Positions 1 through 14,628 of a DNA stretch of 64,000 bases are shown here, piece by piece. Position numbers and translations under genes: made by a program. Location of the stretch: NCBI RefSeq assembly GCF_019925205.1, contig NC_083562.1, positions 4,216,001-4,280,000 on the forward strand. Direction: 5' to 3'. The notes below the pieces were generated by a model. That model worked only from the letters and a program-made list of their open reading frames with translations. It was not told the origin of the DNA and did not search any database. This DNA is from Metopolophium dirhodum (lineage: Eukaryota > Arthropoda > Insecta > Hemiptera > Aphididae). The stretch's first letter is position 1; the number at the start of each line of letters is the position of its first letter.

Positions 1-299
1 TCCACGCCTCACAAAATAAAATATCGTCCAAGTATATACACTACAGATATTGAATTAAAATTAGTACCTAGATTATAGATTATATATAAATGATAAACAG
101 AAAATTAGAATTTAGGTAGGTAGTTATTGACTATATTGTACAATTTGTGTAAGCTGATAATATTATTAAAAAAAAAACTGTACTAAACGTGAGACACATC
201 ATAAGCCACATATTATAAATCAATATTCCATAGTAAACGCAGGAGGAAAATATTCGTTTTGTACATATATGTTTAGTATTGATCCAATCAAAATAACTG

Positions 300-463
300 T
301 CTCATGGAATAAATGGCTACTGGAAATATGGGATTTTGATCTCCCTGATGCACCAACCAGATACACTTTTCCACTACTTGTCGTGTACACAGACACCAAC
401 AAAAATGAAAATAAAAAAAGCCATTGTAAAATCAATACATTCATCCGTTCAGAATCTAAAATC
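300..463 (+). mobile_element. R1 repeat family, terminal fragment (copy 1)
   Basis: Ends in CATTCATCCGTTCAGAATC followed by TAAAAT, the same terminal motif found at 1613, at 10371 and (reversed) at 41932. The preceding part, with 'CAGACACCAACAAAAATG' followed by an A-rich stretch and 'AAATCAATACATTCATC', lines up with copies 2 and 3. Only one end is present. Non-coding; the open frames crossing it are not genes. Family name is my own label. Confidence 0.55.
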
Positions 464-1384
464 CCTAAAGAGATTTATCATCTTCCTTTTATTCACGCCC
501 CCGAATTCTAGTGCGTAGGTGTAAAGACAATACCGTACATAATATAATATACATTTGTTTATTGCGTGCAATACATTTTCGGTCGGTACTTTTAATTTTT
601 AAATGTAGGTATGTACACTATGTAGATATACAACTGTCAATACTAATATAACCTAACCAGTAGTGGCAGGGGGAGGACCCCGCTTTAGATTCTGAATACC
701 AGACTAAAAAAATCATGTCCAGTATTTTAAAATCCGTAATAGGTAGCCGATAGATCGTAAATACATGTTGCCCGTCGGGTTTATACAGGAATTTTTTTTT
801 TAGAGAAAAAAACATAATATGCAACTTGTATATAGGAAAAGTACATTTTCCGTATAATGTATCACGGATTGAAATAATCATTACCACTATAGTTAATGTG
901 TATATATATATTTATAAGTAATATAATTAATATATATATTTTCCAGTAGTTTTGTTGACAACATTAATTCATGGTAAAATAATTCCAACAATTTATTATC
1001 AAAATTATATACATATCGGTATGGCCGAGAATTTGAAGACCTAAAAAAAATAAGAAAATGTCTTGTAAAAAATGTATAAATGCTACACACATTTTTAAAT
1101 AATGCGTTTAAAATATAACTAAAATAACAAAAAAATATATTACGTAAGTACCTATACGAAATATATACAATTTAACATGCATTGTTATATTGTACATGAA
1201 ATTAATATACAATTTAGTATGATATAGTATTCAATGCTAAATGTGGTTTATTTTTGTTCAGTGATCGTTTAAATATTAGATTCATAGGTATTAGGTTGTT
1301 AGATGTTAGATACCTATGTCCTATATATTTGAATATATTTTCCTATTTCCGTATCGATTTTATTATATTTTGCGTAAGAATTTC

Positions 1385-1613
1385 CGGTTTTCTTTGATTT
1401 TTTTTTTTTGGTGCTTTTGAAAATTACTGGTAATTACCCAATGCACCATTTTCCCATATTCACTTTCCCATCGAAAACAAGATACTGAAGTTAAAAATTG
1501 AAGCATTATTTCGACTACTTATCGTATACCCAGACACAAAAAAAAATTAAAACACACATCATTGTATAAATTGTAAAATCAATTCATTCATCGTTCCGCT
1601 CAGAATCTAAAAT
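1385..1613 (+). mobile_element. R1 repeat family, terminal fragment (copy 2)
   Basis: Shares with the full copy at 9405-10371 the order: TTCCGGTTTTC-like start, 'TTTTGAAAATTACTGG', 'CAGACACAAAAA', then the end motif 'TCCGCTCAGAATCTAAAAT'. It is truncated at the left. No coding capacity. Confidence 0.6.
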
Positions 1614-2097
1614 ATTCTTACAAATGAAAAAAATTGAGTTAAAACTAAATGTTTCACAACGTGAAGGATTAAATTCGGTATGCCCATTTAACGATGTCTC
1701 AAGACATAAAAGATGAATGAGATTTGTACCAAAATGTGCAAATATAATATCGACGGTATTCTCATCCTTCAACTATATGGGCTAACCTAACACACTTAGG
1801 GAACACAACACTCGTTCAATCTACAGCTTTTTCAAAACCATCGGTATTGATACCAACATTTAAAATAAGATAAGTCATGACAACTATATATTATGTAAAC
1901 ATATAAATAACATCTAAAAAAAAATGTCTACATTGTAATTTAGCTAAAAAATTAATATTGAATGTAAATGTAAATAGAATTGTATACGTATACACTACTT
2001 AAAAGTTAGTAATCTATTGAACCAATTGATAAAAATTCAAAATGCATAGATAATTTATAAGCAATAATTTCCATCGTAAATCGCAAAATAGCTGTTT

Positions 2098-2275
2098 TAG
2101 AACCTCTCCGGGTTGGACCACATATTTAGGTGTATTATTTTGCGACAAAACGTAGCCTATCTTCTTCGCCAAGGTTTAATCTATCTACGTATCAAATTTC
2201 ATCGCAATCGGATGAACGGTATAGGAATGCATAAAAGGACATGGGTAGAAACAATTTTTGTGTTTTATAGATAAT
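2098..2275 (+). mobile_element. RTE/BovB-like LINE 3' tail remnant
   Basis: Contains 'CAAATTTCATCGCAATCGG' followed by 'ATGAACGGTATAGGAATGCA' and a short AT tail. This layout (ATCAAATTTCATCAAAATCGGTT-like core, then a short phrase and an AT tail) is the hallmark of 3' ends of insect RTE-clade LINEs and of SINEs that borrow them. No reverse-transcriptase frame is left, so this is a 5'-truncated copy. Assignment rests on recognition of the motif only. Confidence 0.45.
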
Positions 2276-5200
2276 ATAATATTTAATGTTTAATATAGGC
2301 ACATTAAACCATATAGGCGTTAGCGTTAAAATGTATATTGGTATGCATTATATGTTTGAATTTTTATCTATATTGCATTCAGTGCTATAAGCACGTAGTA
2401 GGTACAAAATATACTTATATACGATATTACGATATATCTACAGTAGGTAGTGTGTCTGTGAATCGCTGCAATTGTGCCTAAATATACTAAACTGCCTATA
2501 CATAATTATAATTTAAGATAAGATTTTCGATGTACCAACAAAATTCACAAGGTTTAATATCTAAGGTGAACGGGGCAACAACACTAAACTAATAGGTCAT
2601 TTTGATCTCGCTAAACTATTTTGTTGCAATATAATTAATTAGCCATTCGGTGATTTTGATTAAGACAAGACAAACCTTTAATCAAGTGAAGTTGATACCT
2701 ATTAATTATTATCATAGTAATAGTTCTAATGTATTTATTAATAGCAAAATTGATTAAAATGTACGCCGAGTTAATTAAACTAATATGTACAATTATTTAA
2801 AGATATATACACATTGTAGATTTATAGTATAATATAATTATATAAAGGTACCTACAGCTATTTAATTTTGTTTTTTTTTAATTTAGTTTAAAAAGTATAC
2901 CATACTTATAATAATTGAGAGTAATAAATAATAACTGTTACTTATTAATATCTAATATTGTGACAATGTGACGTATATACTTATAGTATAATATATTATA
3001 ATAAAGTAGATACCAGGTACATAATATGTAATAATGTCAAGTGACATTTTTGAAATCGTCATAAAATTTACTACCTAAAAAATAAAATGTTTTTTGGTTG
3101 AAAAAAAAATGTTATAGCCTAAAAAATTACATTACTAGGTACTGAACTTCAAGTTCCCGTGGGTGCGTCTTAAAATTGAATGTTTGATTTCAAACTTAAC
3201 AGTTCATTAAAAATTAAATTTTTTACGGGCAAGGAAGTGCGCTAGTTCAGCTTGCGTATCAGCTAGTTTATTATATAATTTTATGTTGTTTACGACCATT
3301 GATAATAATCATATACGTCATATACGCCAATACTTCATATTATAATGGATTCATATCTTCACTAAACATACAATTTTTGTTCAATATAAAATGGAGAGAG
3401 AAACGATGATTCTCACTATAGCACTGAAGCTTTTGCAGAGTGATAAAGAAAACTGCATTTTAACAAGAGAGACAAGAGATTTAACGAGATATGTTACGGT
3501 TGAAGATGGTGTCGATTTTGTTGACTCACAAATTTATATACTCATCCTTAAGTTTATTATCAATGTTTACGACTAATAATCAAAATTATTTTTCAAAAAT
3601 GATAAAAAAAAATTAATTATATCGACGTACTTACGTTTTTACTTACACATACTATTTTTACTTTTTTTATATACGCATAATGCAATAAATAATAATCAAA
3701 CGAAAATTTTAAATTATGGTTAGAAATATAATAATTAATTCAATTTAAATTTATGTGCGGCGTGCGATAAATGTCACTATAATAAAATATCTATATGTTT
3801 GCAGATAAATATTGTTCACACTCCACTTCTACAAATAATAATAATAATTAACAATGCAAGATTGTATAAGATATGTATTAATTATTATACTAGTGTCTAG
3901 TGCAGTAGTGCATATAATCCTATTAAATATTAATGGATTATTGAAAATCTTTTTCATTTACGGAGTGCCTAGAGTATTAATACAAGTAATATATTATTGG
4001 TTTTGAAATAATTGTTCGTATTATAAAATACATATTATTACATTATTAATATAATGAAACACCATATTATACAAACATCAATAATAATTAATAACTTATT
4101 AGCGAGCACACGTGCACGAGTGTGCAAATGTCTGATTATATAATTTATTATCAACAAATCGTTGATTTTTGTTATGAATTATGATAAATGACATAAAATA
4201 TACCTATTATATACGTTTTACTGTTAGATTATAACTAATATAGTAATATGTATAACACAAAATATTGGTAATACTGCATTTACGGTCGAAGGCAAACAAC
4301 ATCGTATAGATACAATTAATAATTGTTATATAAATCCTTTTACTTTGTTTTATAACTCAGTGGTTTTGCCTAATAGTTAATAGTTTATAATAGTCATCAA
4401 ATCATGGTTGATAAATTCAAAATTCTATAAAAAAAATCGTATGTATACTTTCTCTGCAGGTGGGCCTTTATCGTTGTGTTGACCGTTGACGTGTAATATT
4501 TATATACCTATCACGATAACAATTTTGAATGCGGTTATCATCATTTATCACAAATCAAAAACACTTCCCATAATACTGTTATACAGTTTTTTACAATTTG
4601 TGCGATACATTTTTATACTCTAGCTGTCTAGGAATATGATGATAATTTTATACAGTTATTCTCCTAAAAATTTCCCTAAAATGTTTTCAATTCTGACATA
4701 CTCTAAAGTTTAGATAGGTACCTACTATCTGAGTCCCAGACCAATTCCTGATGTATAGAGGCACCATGTGAAACTGATGAAATAGACTAAAATAGGTAAG
4801 TACCTATCTTAGTTGACGAGCGTTAAAAAACAGTACATAAAAATATTATACAGTTGTAAATTATATGATCATGATTCGTGCTCAGAATAAGTCAACCAAA
4901 CTTCCTAAGCCAATGTTTCTTCTTTTACAGGGGCCCCAAAGATTAGCTTTATGCCTCTACGACCATATATATCCATGATAAAGGCGTTTAAGATGTTTTT
5001 CAACTATCAAATTATCGTAAATACAATTATTTACTACTCTTTGTCTTATTGTTTATTTAAAAACACTGTTTTCGATGTAAAAAAAAAAAATATAAAAATA
5101 TATTGTTTATCTTTATGTTTTAAATGTTATTGTATTACTCTTACACTCTTAAGTCATATTAATATATTTGACGGATTAGATGCATAACGTTTTGCTATGC

Positions 5201-8200
5201 ATTATGATGTTTGCATGTGATGTTTGAAAATAAAGATATTTGTATAATATTAATTAAAACATTGAACCATGTTGTAAGTCTGATGAATATAAATTGTTAT
5301 AGTTATATGTACTAAAACTGAATTAAAATCACTCATCGACATTTTTAATGATACACCACTCATAAACACAGTTATAAGCTTTAATCTAGCTTTATATTAT
5401 ACGATATTTTAATTGGAACGTGATTACGTCATTGGCGCCATACGATCTACATTATAATTAAACCAACATGAACATTTTTTACAGGTAGGTAAATATGAAT
5501 ATAATATGATTGTTTTAAATGTATGGACTGGATATTAATTCAATACATGATTCAATGTATGATTCCGATTCGTATTGTACAGTTCAAATTAGTGGTTGCC
5601 AATGGACTGTGGAAATATGGCTACGTGCTCTTTTCGATATCTTTGATTGTGAATGTATACTGTATTGAAATATTATTTATTACCCTGCACTTACCACGTT
5701 ACATTTGAAAATTATTTTATAATTTATTGCTTTAATAATAACGATGAAGTCATATTTAAGAGTGATAATAGGAATTTTGGGATTATTATTAATCTAAAAT
5801 CTAGATAATAGAATATAATAATACATTAATACCTATATAAAATTGCAATAAAGAATAAAATTGTAATACTTTTCGGTTACAGTTATATTAGTCCTGATAT
5901 TTTTTAAGTGTTGGGGATATTCGTCAACAGTCAACTCCTTTGGATTTACTGCACCTGCACGGTGCACTTTTGTAGTATACCTTAAAATCTTCCAATAAAT
6001 AAAACACCTCATTGTAAAGTTATCAACTTTTTCACTCCTTATATATTGAGTCTTTGCCTGAAATTTCTATTGTTAAAAGTAAAAAATTCTACATATTAAG
6101 TATACTCAAACCAACTAAAAAAGTATAATATACTCAGATACATTGTGCTGCTATTAATATTAATATATCACACAGCATAGGTAATAAGATTAAACTATAT
6201 TATTAATTTAAATATAGAAATTGTTTTCATTCTTCGACATACATTAAAACAAGGTTTCTAATTTTCTTTGAAGATAAATTCTTGTTGGTTTTAATAAATA
6301 CCTGCAATGATGTAATTATACAATAAACTTTCAATTCATTTAAATAAACGTAAACACGATACTTGATGGAAAATTAAACTTAATACGCAACGACTATAAT
6401 ACAGAGCGATTCACCAAATATTCTCATCCCCATTTTTTCTTTTATACTAATATATTTATTCAATTTCTTTAAGTAACTATTTATAGAGTATTATGTGCAT
6501 ACCTAAAGACATATTTTCAAATACTTCAATTTAGTGTTGATACGAAATAATTTTTTTTTAAATGGGAACCATCTTTTTTACTATTCATTATTAAACTAAA
6601 TTATAATATTAAATTTAAATTTGAACGAGTACTATTTCAGTTATTTAACTGTGTGTAATATTATGTTTGATATATATCAGAAAATTATTAAGAATAATAT
6701 GTATAATGTCGTGACCACACTACACTACACTCACAAATAAAAATACCATAGGTTAATTGTATTATGTGTGCATAATTTAATTCAATACTTGGTTTTATAC
6801 AATGAGATATTTATTTTTTTCGTTATTAAATTGCATCCATATTTATATTTCATAATGTATCATAAATAATAATATTAATATATTTTAAGATAACATATTA
6901 TTTTCGTCATTTAAGTAAGTCCGAATATCATCTTTGGTCAAAATCTAATCAGGATTTGACTAATATCCAGGGTCAACAGATTATCATGTTTAACGTGCCT
7001 ATTTACGTATTTATCATGAAACAAAATAATACTGTAAAAATAATATATTAATAAATGATAATTTTTTTTTAAATCATAGAGTAGCTAGGAGGTAGGTTAC
7101 TTAAATATTATTTTGATATATTATAATATATTTTGAATACTAAACAAACATTCTATTTTATTTTTATCCCTAAAGTTTCCACATAAGTAATTAAGTATGA
7201 TAAAAATAATATTATTATTTATGAGTTTATATAAAAATACGATGTTTATACTATGGTTTACCTTCAAAATGTGTGAGTGCGACGCATATTTTTAGGACGT
7301 CGGTTTACGTATAGATTATATAGAAGAACGATATATGATTATTGATTAATATTTACTATACTTACTGTTAAATATTTTTCGATGATTTTCAATGTTCGTA
7401 AATCATAAATATCAATTAGTTTATGTGCAATGTTTAATGAGTTAGAAATATGATATTTTTCTTTCGATAGTCAATAATGTACTATGAATTATTGTATTTG
7501 TAAATCGCATCTGTAATTTATTATTTATGTAATCAAATGTGGATAATATATTCAATTAAAATACAATAGTAATGGACGCGTGCAGTGGTATTGCAGTGTA
7601 TTGTTATGATTGATGACGCACTTATCACCAAGAATCATAGACCTAACTTAGTTTATAGGTCTATGCTAAGAAATAAAAATACTTACTACTATATTATTAT
7701 GTATTTATGTATAATATTAAGTATCAATATACATCATGCACTACTCGACGTACTGCGTTTTACAAGCTTACAAAAGTAGAATAAATCATACTTACTTATC
7801 AACTATTTGTAAAGTATTGATAACAAAATCCAGGAAATGTATAATTTATGGTAAGAAATCAAATACGAAAATAATATTATTTGAACAGTGCCATATTTAT
7901 TAGGTGCCTATAAATATTTAAAATTAAATAAAGTAATAATGAATTGTTGCTTAACTACCTAAGAATGAATTTTTTCTTATTAATTATTGATTAAATTAAA
8001 CGAAACAAATATTATTAATATGAACACGGGCGTACTGTCAACGTTGACTGACTTCAAAGGGATGCGTGTAACGCAGCTATTCAACAAAAACTTTATTCGA
8101 CCGCGCTTATCTGTTTTGAGGCTTTCGACTTTTTTGGTTTATCGCATTTGCTATTTACATATATTACTTATTGATAAAGACTACCTAAAAAAAATTTTTT

Positions 8201-9404
8201 TGATAACTCATTTTATTACCAAGTACATGTCTTATCGCAAAATAATTATCTATCTTGTTTGGACTTATTAACTATAGGTAATACCATTGCATGCATCATG
8301 ATATAGTATTTATAATTAATGGTAATACCAATAAATATAATTACAAATTACAAATTATAGTTATTAATTATAATTTACTAATATCATATACCTTATAATA
8401 TAATACGGCAAAATCACGAAAATTAGCAAATTAATTTGAGTTGAGAATTTTTTCTTTTTAAATCTAAGAATTGAAAATGTAATACGGGATTATTCATAAG
8501 TTTGTCTATATATACCTTTATCAAAAAAAAAAATGTCTACAAGCAAATCAAATTAAATTTTTATGAGTGTTTGAAGTTCATATTTTTACAATACTGGATA
8601 TTCACAGTTGCGTCGTCTTGGCATCCATAAATCGTCAAAACCCCCTCTAATATATCCCATTTTTTTGTACCCAAATTGCACCCATTTGTACCCTCCGTAA
8701 AAAAATTTGTACCTCTCTCCCTTTTACACAAAACCAAATCCCTCGTCCGGGTACAGCACCCGGGCGGCCACGACGTCGTACTGGCACACAGCGTCTTAAT
8801 TGGATACGCAGTGCTTGGTATTTTTCAAAATCTTTGTTTTTCGGTTTACCTAAATGTAATAACTCATCGATGGTAGCAATTACATTATATTACTATTGTA
8901 TACGAGTATAAGTATATTGTTATTTGACAAAATTACTTTGTTATATTTTACTGAATAATATGTTCAATTCTCAAGTTTTAATACAAAATCACGTTTTTAG
9001 AAGTAATTTCTACCTCTAACCAATTTTATATTAAAATTATATATTTTTATAATATTTTATATAAGGTACATTATTCTTATAAGCTTTATTTAAAATAATT
9101 AATAAATAAGATATTGAAATTATAGATTTGATGTATAAATAATGTATTGTACTATGTTTAAATATTATGATAGGTACCTCATCGTACCTACTATTTATAC
9201 TGGTACTGCATAACAGCTTCAGAATATAAAATAATTGTTATATATATTTATTGCGAATAATACAAATAATAAATTATTTTGCAAAAATACAATTTCGTAT
9301 ACCTATTATTATTTACCAAATACCTATATTATATATGAAAATTGAATCTTTATTACGAATAATTATCGTTTACACAGACCACAAGAAAAAATAATTTAAA
9401 AAAG
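2276..9404. other. Gene-free AT-rich stretch
   Basis: Seven kilobases of AT-rich DNA without a supported gene. At 3215-3270 a phrase 'CGGGCAAGGAAGTGCGCTAG' followed by 'CTTGCGTATCAGCTAGTTT' resembles the terminal phrase of insect LINE tails and is probably another remnant. A perfect 10-bp stem (CATAGACCTA / TAGGTCTATG) occurs near 7637-7666. Short frames at 3391-3576 and 7987-8271 have no supporting splice or family signal. Confidence 0.5.
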
Positions 9405-10371
9405 GTGGGTAAGTGGATGTCGCTCTGCTCTACAGTAGGTTGCAAGTGGGTCACTGTAATGGATGGTGTTAAATTTGAATTCAATGATATAATATCATTG
9501 TATAAGAAAAACGATTCTGAGCGAAAACGGTCAATCAGCCTATAATATTACAAATTATATTTGATGATATTATTATGAAGAAAGTAATTTATATATAACC
9601 TATTTACGTGGAGACTTATTTTCAATTTTCAATCCTTATCTATAAAAGTTGAACATTTTATAAATTTTTAACAAAAAAATAATTATTAAATTATAAATTT
9701 GATAAATTTTGACAAAATTTGAACTTTAAATGCTTATAAAAAAAATTTACATTGTGCCAATGTATTTTTAATATTTTTCTACTGCTATTAGAACGATATA
9801 TCAGGAGCCTTATATTAATTTTTCACGGGTAAAAACCCAACAAATAAAATTGTATTGATATTTATAGAAAAAAAACTAAAAAAATTGAAAACTGACAATC
9901 AAAAATAGTCAAATTATTTTCAAATTTTATCGTATATAGAAAATGCTAATACAAAATACTCAAAATAAGTCAAAATATTTGGAAAATGTTATGGTGTATA
10001 GGAAATGCAATTTTAAACATTCTGTCAAAATTTCATGTCTCTACGGTCCATTTGTTTTAGAGTTACACCAAAAATCAAAATCGATTTTCTCAAAAACAGG
10101 TTTTGCGTAAAAATTCCCGTTTTTCCTTAATTTTTCTTTTGTTTGTCACGCTTTTTTTGAAAACTACTGGGAAATGTTCACTTTTGACCCCCCAAAGTAC
10201 CAACTAGATTCGTTTTTCCTGTCAGAAAAGTTACTGTTGAAGAAAATCCAAGCATTTTTACTGTCCTAAAAGGTGATGGCAGACACAAAAATTTAAAAAT
10301 TTAAAAAATTTAAAATAAAAACACATTATTATAATATCAATACATTCATCGATCCACTCAGAATCTAAAAT
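9405..10371 (+). mobile_element. R1 repeat family, near-complete copy 3
   Basis: Runs from the end with 'TGTAATGGATGGTG' and 'GATTCTGAGCGAAAACGGTC' to the end 'TCCACTCAGAATCTAAAA'. Both ends contain a form of GATTCTGAG in inverted relation. The interior is AT-rich and shows no transposase or reverse-transcriptase frame, so this is a non-autonomous element. The best template here for recognising the other R1 copies at 300, 1385, 10975, 16395 and 41932. Confidence 0.6.
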
Positions 10372-10552
10372 CTAAAATAAGTCTGATACATTTAAAATGA
10401 ATTTATTAAATCGTTATTATTAATTTCTTATTCAGCATTACTCGGAGAAAATGATAGCTGTCGTGTATTTAAGTTATAATAAAATACTCTAAAAGTTTCA
10501 TAAATCCACGAATACCTACTATTTTTAAATATCAACAAAATAACAAATGTTC

Positions 10553-10965
10553 CATTGAAGTTTTAAGTTAAGTTCCATTCAAGTTATTTTAAATTAAATG
10601 TCCATGTAAGTTAACTTTAATTTGACTAGAACTTAACTTTAATTTGACCGGAACTTAACTTTAATAAAACAAACTAAATAAAACTTAACTTTTTTTGACC
10701 AGAACTTAATTTTAATAAAAAACCATATGAAACTTAACTTTAATTTGACTGGAACTTACCTTTAATAAAAACCATATGGAACTGAACTTTAATTTGACTG
10801 GAACTTAACTTTAATAAAACAAACTAAATGGAACTTAACTTTAATAAAAAAAAACCATATGGAACTGAACTTTAATTTGAAAAAAACAAACTAAATGGAA
10901 CTTAACTTTAATACAAATGAAAAGGAACTCAACTTTAATTTGACTGGTACTTAGCTTTAAAAAAT
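10553..10965. repeat. Minisatellite built on GGAACTTAACTTTAAT
   Basis: About a dozen imperfect units of 'GGAACTTAACTTTAAT', alternately followed by 'TTGACT' or by 'AAAACAAACTAAAT' / 'AAAACCATAT', giving short- and longer-period variants. The array lies between R1 copy 3 (forward) and R1 copy 4 (reverse). It probably arose within or beside the element. Non-coding. Confidence 0.8.
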
Positions 10966-10974
10966 ATTAAAATT

Positions 10975-11490
10975 TTCATTTTTAATACACCATAAAATTC
11001 TGAAAATATTTTGAGCTGTTTACGGACATTGTTAGTTTTTTTTTTTATAAATATCAATACAATTTTATTTGTTGAGTAAAGAAGCGTGAAAATTGAATGC
11101 AAGGCTCCTGATATATTGTTACAATAACAGTTGACAAAATATTAAAAAAACATGGCAACAGTTTTTTTTAAGAATTTGAAGTTCGAATTTTGAAAAAATT
11201 TATCAAATTTAAAATTTAAAATTTAACAATTATTTTGTAGTTAAAAATGTATAAGATGTTCAAATTTTATAGCGAAGGATTGAAAATTTAAAACAAGGTT
11301 TCACGTGCCTAAATAGGTTATATATAAATTACTTTATTCACAATAATATCATAAAATATAATTTGTAATATCATAGGCTGACTGACCGTTTTCGCTCAGA
11401 ATCGTTTTTCTTATATAATGCTATTAGATCATTAAATTGAAATCTAACACCATCCATTACAGCGATCTACTTGTAGACATATTACATATA
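10975..11490 (-). mobile_element. R1 repeat family, truncated inverted copy 4
   Basis: Reverse-complement match to the first part of copy 3: 'GACCGTTTTCGCTCAGAATC' at about 11385 and 'CACCATCCATTACAG' near 11448 mirror 9480-9530. Together with copy 3 it makes a large inverted repeat, with the minisatellite in the loop. It lacks the other terminus. Confidence 0.6.
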
Positions 11491-14400
11491 ATTAGCACAA
11501 GTCAAATAATCGAAAACTAAATTTTACCTAATAATAACAATAACAATAATAATATTATAAAAATAATTGTTAACTATTTATTTTTATTAATTTATCAATT
11601 TATTCTAAAATAATAGTTATTAAAAATAAGGCATTCCCATTTTCGCTGTATATTATTCAATATTTCAATTGTTGTCATTATTTTAAACTTATTATAATAT
11701 TTTAATACTTCACAGATACGTCTTGTACAACTAGTAGAGACGGCGTTCTCGGCTTTGTCACAGCTACGGCATCACCACTATTTTATTTATACAATTATAA
11801 TCGATTTATCAATCGACAACTTCAGATAGTATTGTTCTAAGATTATTTCACACGATAAATCGTCCACGTTTTGTTACTAAATCGTAGGAGATCTGTTGTT
11901 CCAATTTCCAATTAGAATGAAAAAAAAATTATTTTAATATCTATAGTTTGTCTTTTTGTAAAAAAAAGTGTATTATTTCAACCACCTGTAACAATAATTG
12001 TAGAGGTTTAATTTTTTTAAACTATGGATTAAGTTTTAAATCCGTTACTGAAATATGACTATACTGTACAACTGTACAAGTATCAACACAAAAATAATTT
12101 TGAACTCATTATATAGATACATATTAGTAGGTATGTATTTCATAAAAAGAAAACATTTATGATAATGTTTTATTTTATAACCAATGACTAAACAAGCTAT
12201 TATGAGAATTAGATATAAATTGGCTAATAAAAATCTTCAATCAATTTTATAAAATAGCAATTTATACAAGAAATTTATATGTATAAAAATTAAAGAAATT
12301 TAAATAATTAATGGGAATTGTCGTAGTAGTAGTGTAGTAGTAGCCCGTGGTATGTCGAATAATCACAGTAATAATTAACACAAATCGGTTGCCTTGAAAT
12401 AATTGCGATATAGCACAACAATGATACAAATTGTTCTCAATTTCGTGGATATTATTGCTGTCTGCTGATAAGCTGTATAGGTACGCTCGACTACGTGTGA
12501 CAAGCTATATTATATAGCTAGGTTTGTATGTAATACATATTATATTAATACATTATTTTGATGTACGGTACTGACCGAATTATACCATAATTTCTAACTT
12601 CCCACACGAAGTTTGATTACATTTTATGTTTATTATACATATTTTATACACTCTACATTTTATAAATAATTTTGCGTACATTGTAAAGTCATCAAATCTA
12701 TACAATTTTGCGTGTAGTTTTTAAGTTAAATCATTTATTTATTACAAATACCTACTTCTACAGTGCATGATGCCGTGGAATATATGCATATAAACATATA
12801 TATATATATATATTACATTACTTGAAGTTAATATAAATACTCAGAGCTGGCAACTGGCTAAATTGCCAAAATATTTTACTTTTATGGCTTAATTTCTTAT
12901 TATTTTCATTACTAATTGGTACCGTAAAAAAAATAGTTCAAACACAGGCTGAACCCTGCAAAAACTGAAAAAAACTAAATAGATATCTATAGTCATCGCA
13001 ATTTTATAGGTTTGCATACAAACTTGGACAATAAAATAGTATGCAGCGTGATTATACATATTCCACCAAATAACAACAGATATAAAACGAACATTATAAT
13101 AAATGATTAATATAGGTAGGTAATGAGTTTTGAAAACTGCATTTAGAAAACTATACTATACATATTATAGCGATCAAATGTAATTTACTTTATCATATCA
13201 CAACAATGTGAAATTACATTATTAAAAAAATAAACGAATTGCGGTGCAACTTCCAAAGTATAATATGCTGGTACCTATACTTACAATATGGGTTCAGAAG
13301 ATTCCAATTCCCAAGGGCATACAGCGGTAACGCGTGGTATTACGTATAGGCAATTAATCACTAAACAATCAGTAATAAATATATTTAAATTTTTTTTCCT
13401 ATTAGTATAATGTCAATTAATTAATTCAATAATCATGATATATTGTATTGTACGTTGAACATTAAAAAAATCATAAGCGATGATATTATAAGCATGGAAA
13501 TTTCAAAGTGGTGGGAGGGGCCTGAGCCTAGAGCTGGCTGCTGGATTATTACTCTGCTGCAGCATAGGCACATAATATTATATTATAAACCGATTTATAT
13601 ATTATCATGACGATTTTCTTATTATTTTTAAAAACTTTTTAGGTAGTAGCAAATCCAACACAAACTACAAAAAAAAACGTAGAACTATATAATATTTTCT
13701 TATGGATTTGAAACATGGTGCAAACTGCAAAAGGTATACATTTGAAAATAATTTTTGCAATTATTGCACCCTTTTCAAATGCGATTTGCGATTTCAATTT
13801 ATTATTACTACCTGATAAGTAACGGAAATTTTGATAGAAAAAATCAAATCGTACTAACACAATTTATACGATCGTAATTCGTATAGACAATAAGCGGCAC
13901 GAACAAGTTCACAGCTATCTTTTTCAGACTTTATTCGTATCTATATTTTGTGTATAATATACGCCTGTATAGGTTAGTACTGCAGTGATGACATGAGTAG
14001 GTACACATCCGATTTTAATTTATATTTAATAGGTAACTTATTCATTGTTTTATTACGGATTATTTGTCGAGTATTACAATTTCGAGTGTAACAAATAATT
14101 AAATAATTACGTTGGATTATATTTTATATTACGATCGTCGAGTGTATAATATTATTTACGCGGCCTTGTCATATTAGTATAGTTGGTGTATGTTATATTT
14201 GATGAAATGTCCGAGAATATTCATCGCCGCAGTTCCCTCGTTTCTGGATAATATTGATTTACTAATTATTAAATTATTATTGTTCATCGATTGTAAAAAA
14301 AAAAATAGTAATACAAATAATATATAATATTAAGTGAAAATTTTACAGTAGATCTATGTGCGAATTTGTAGGTGTGGGGGGTAATTTCCAAGCCCCAAGA

Positions 14401-14628
14401 AAACAATTTAAATATCGACATCTGCAGATGAATATTATTATTTCATAGCATAATATTATAATATTGTGATAATTTACTATTTTTATGTTCAACTATTTTA
14501 AAATTATTTTTGTATTATCTATGGCTGGGCCCGTCTCATTCCTGAAATAAATAATATTTTATTTTATTAAAGGTTTCAATAAAAAATTAATAAGTTATGT
14601 CGTATTTTAGATAATATTATGTTATATA
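11491..14628. other. Gene-free stretch
   Basis: AT-rich sequence without a supported gene. A (TA)n run lies at about 12795-12812. The 73-codon frame on the minus strand at 13639-13860 has no initiator ATG, splice or family support. Confidence 0.5.

Larger units (their letters stand above)
1..2097. other. AT-rich gene-free stretch with repeat fragments
   Basis: Simple AT-rich sequence. Open frames are short and of biased composition, with no splice-consistent coding pattern. The recognisable content is two terminal fragments of the R1 repeat family, listed separately. A short frame on the minus strand (1584-1772) runs through one R1 end and has no ATG at its 5' end, so I do not call it a gene. 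Confidence 0.6.

Noticed and set aside
3391..3576. 61-codon ATG frame MERETMILTIALKLLQSDKE
   Set aside because: Reasonable composition but no splice, polyadenylation or family support in a gene-poor AT-rich region; left out as probable chance.
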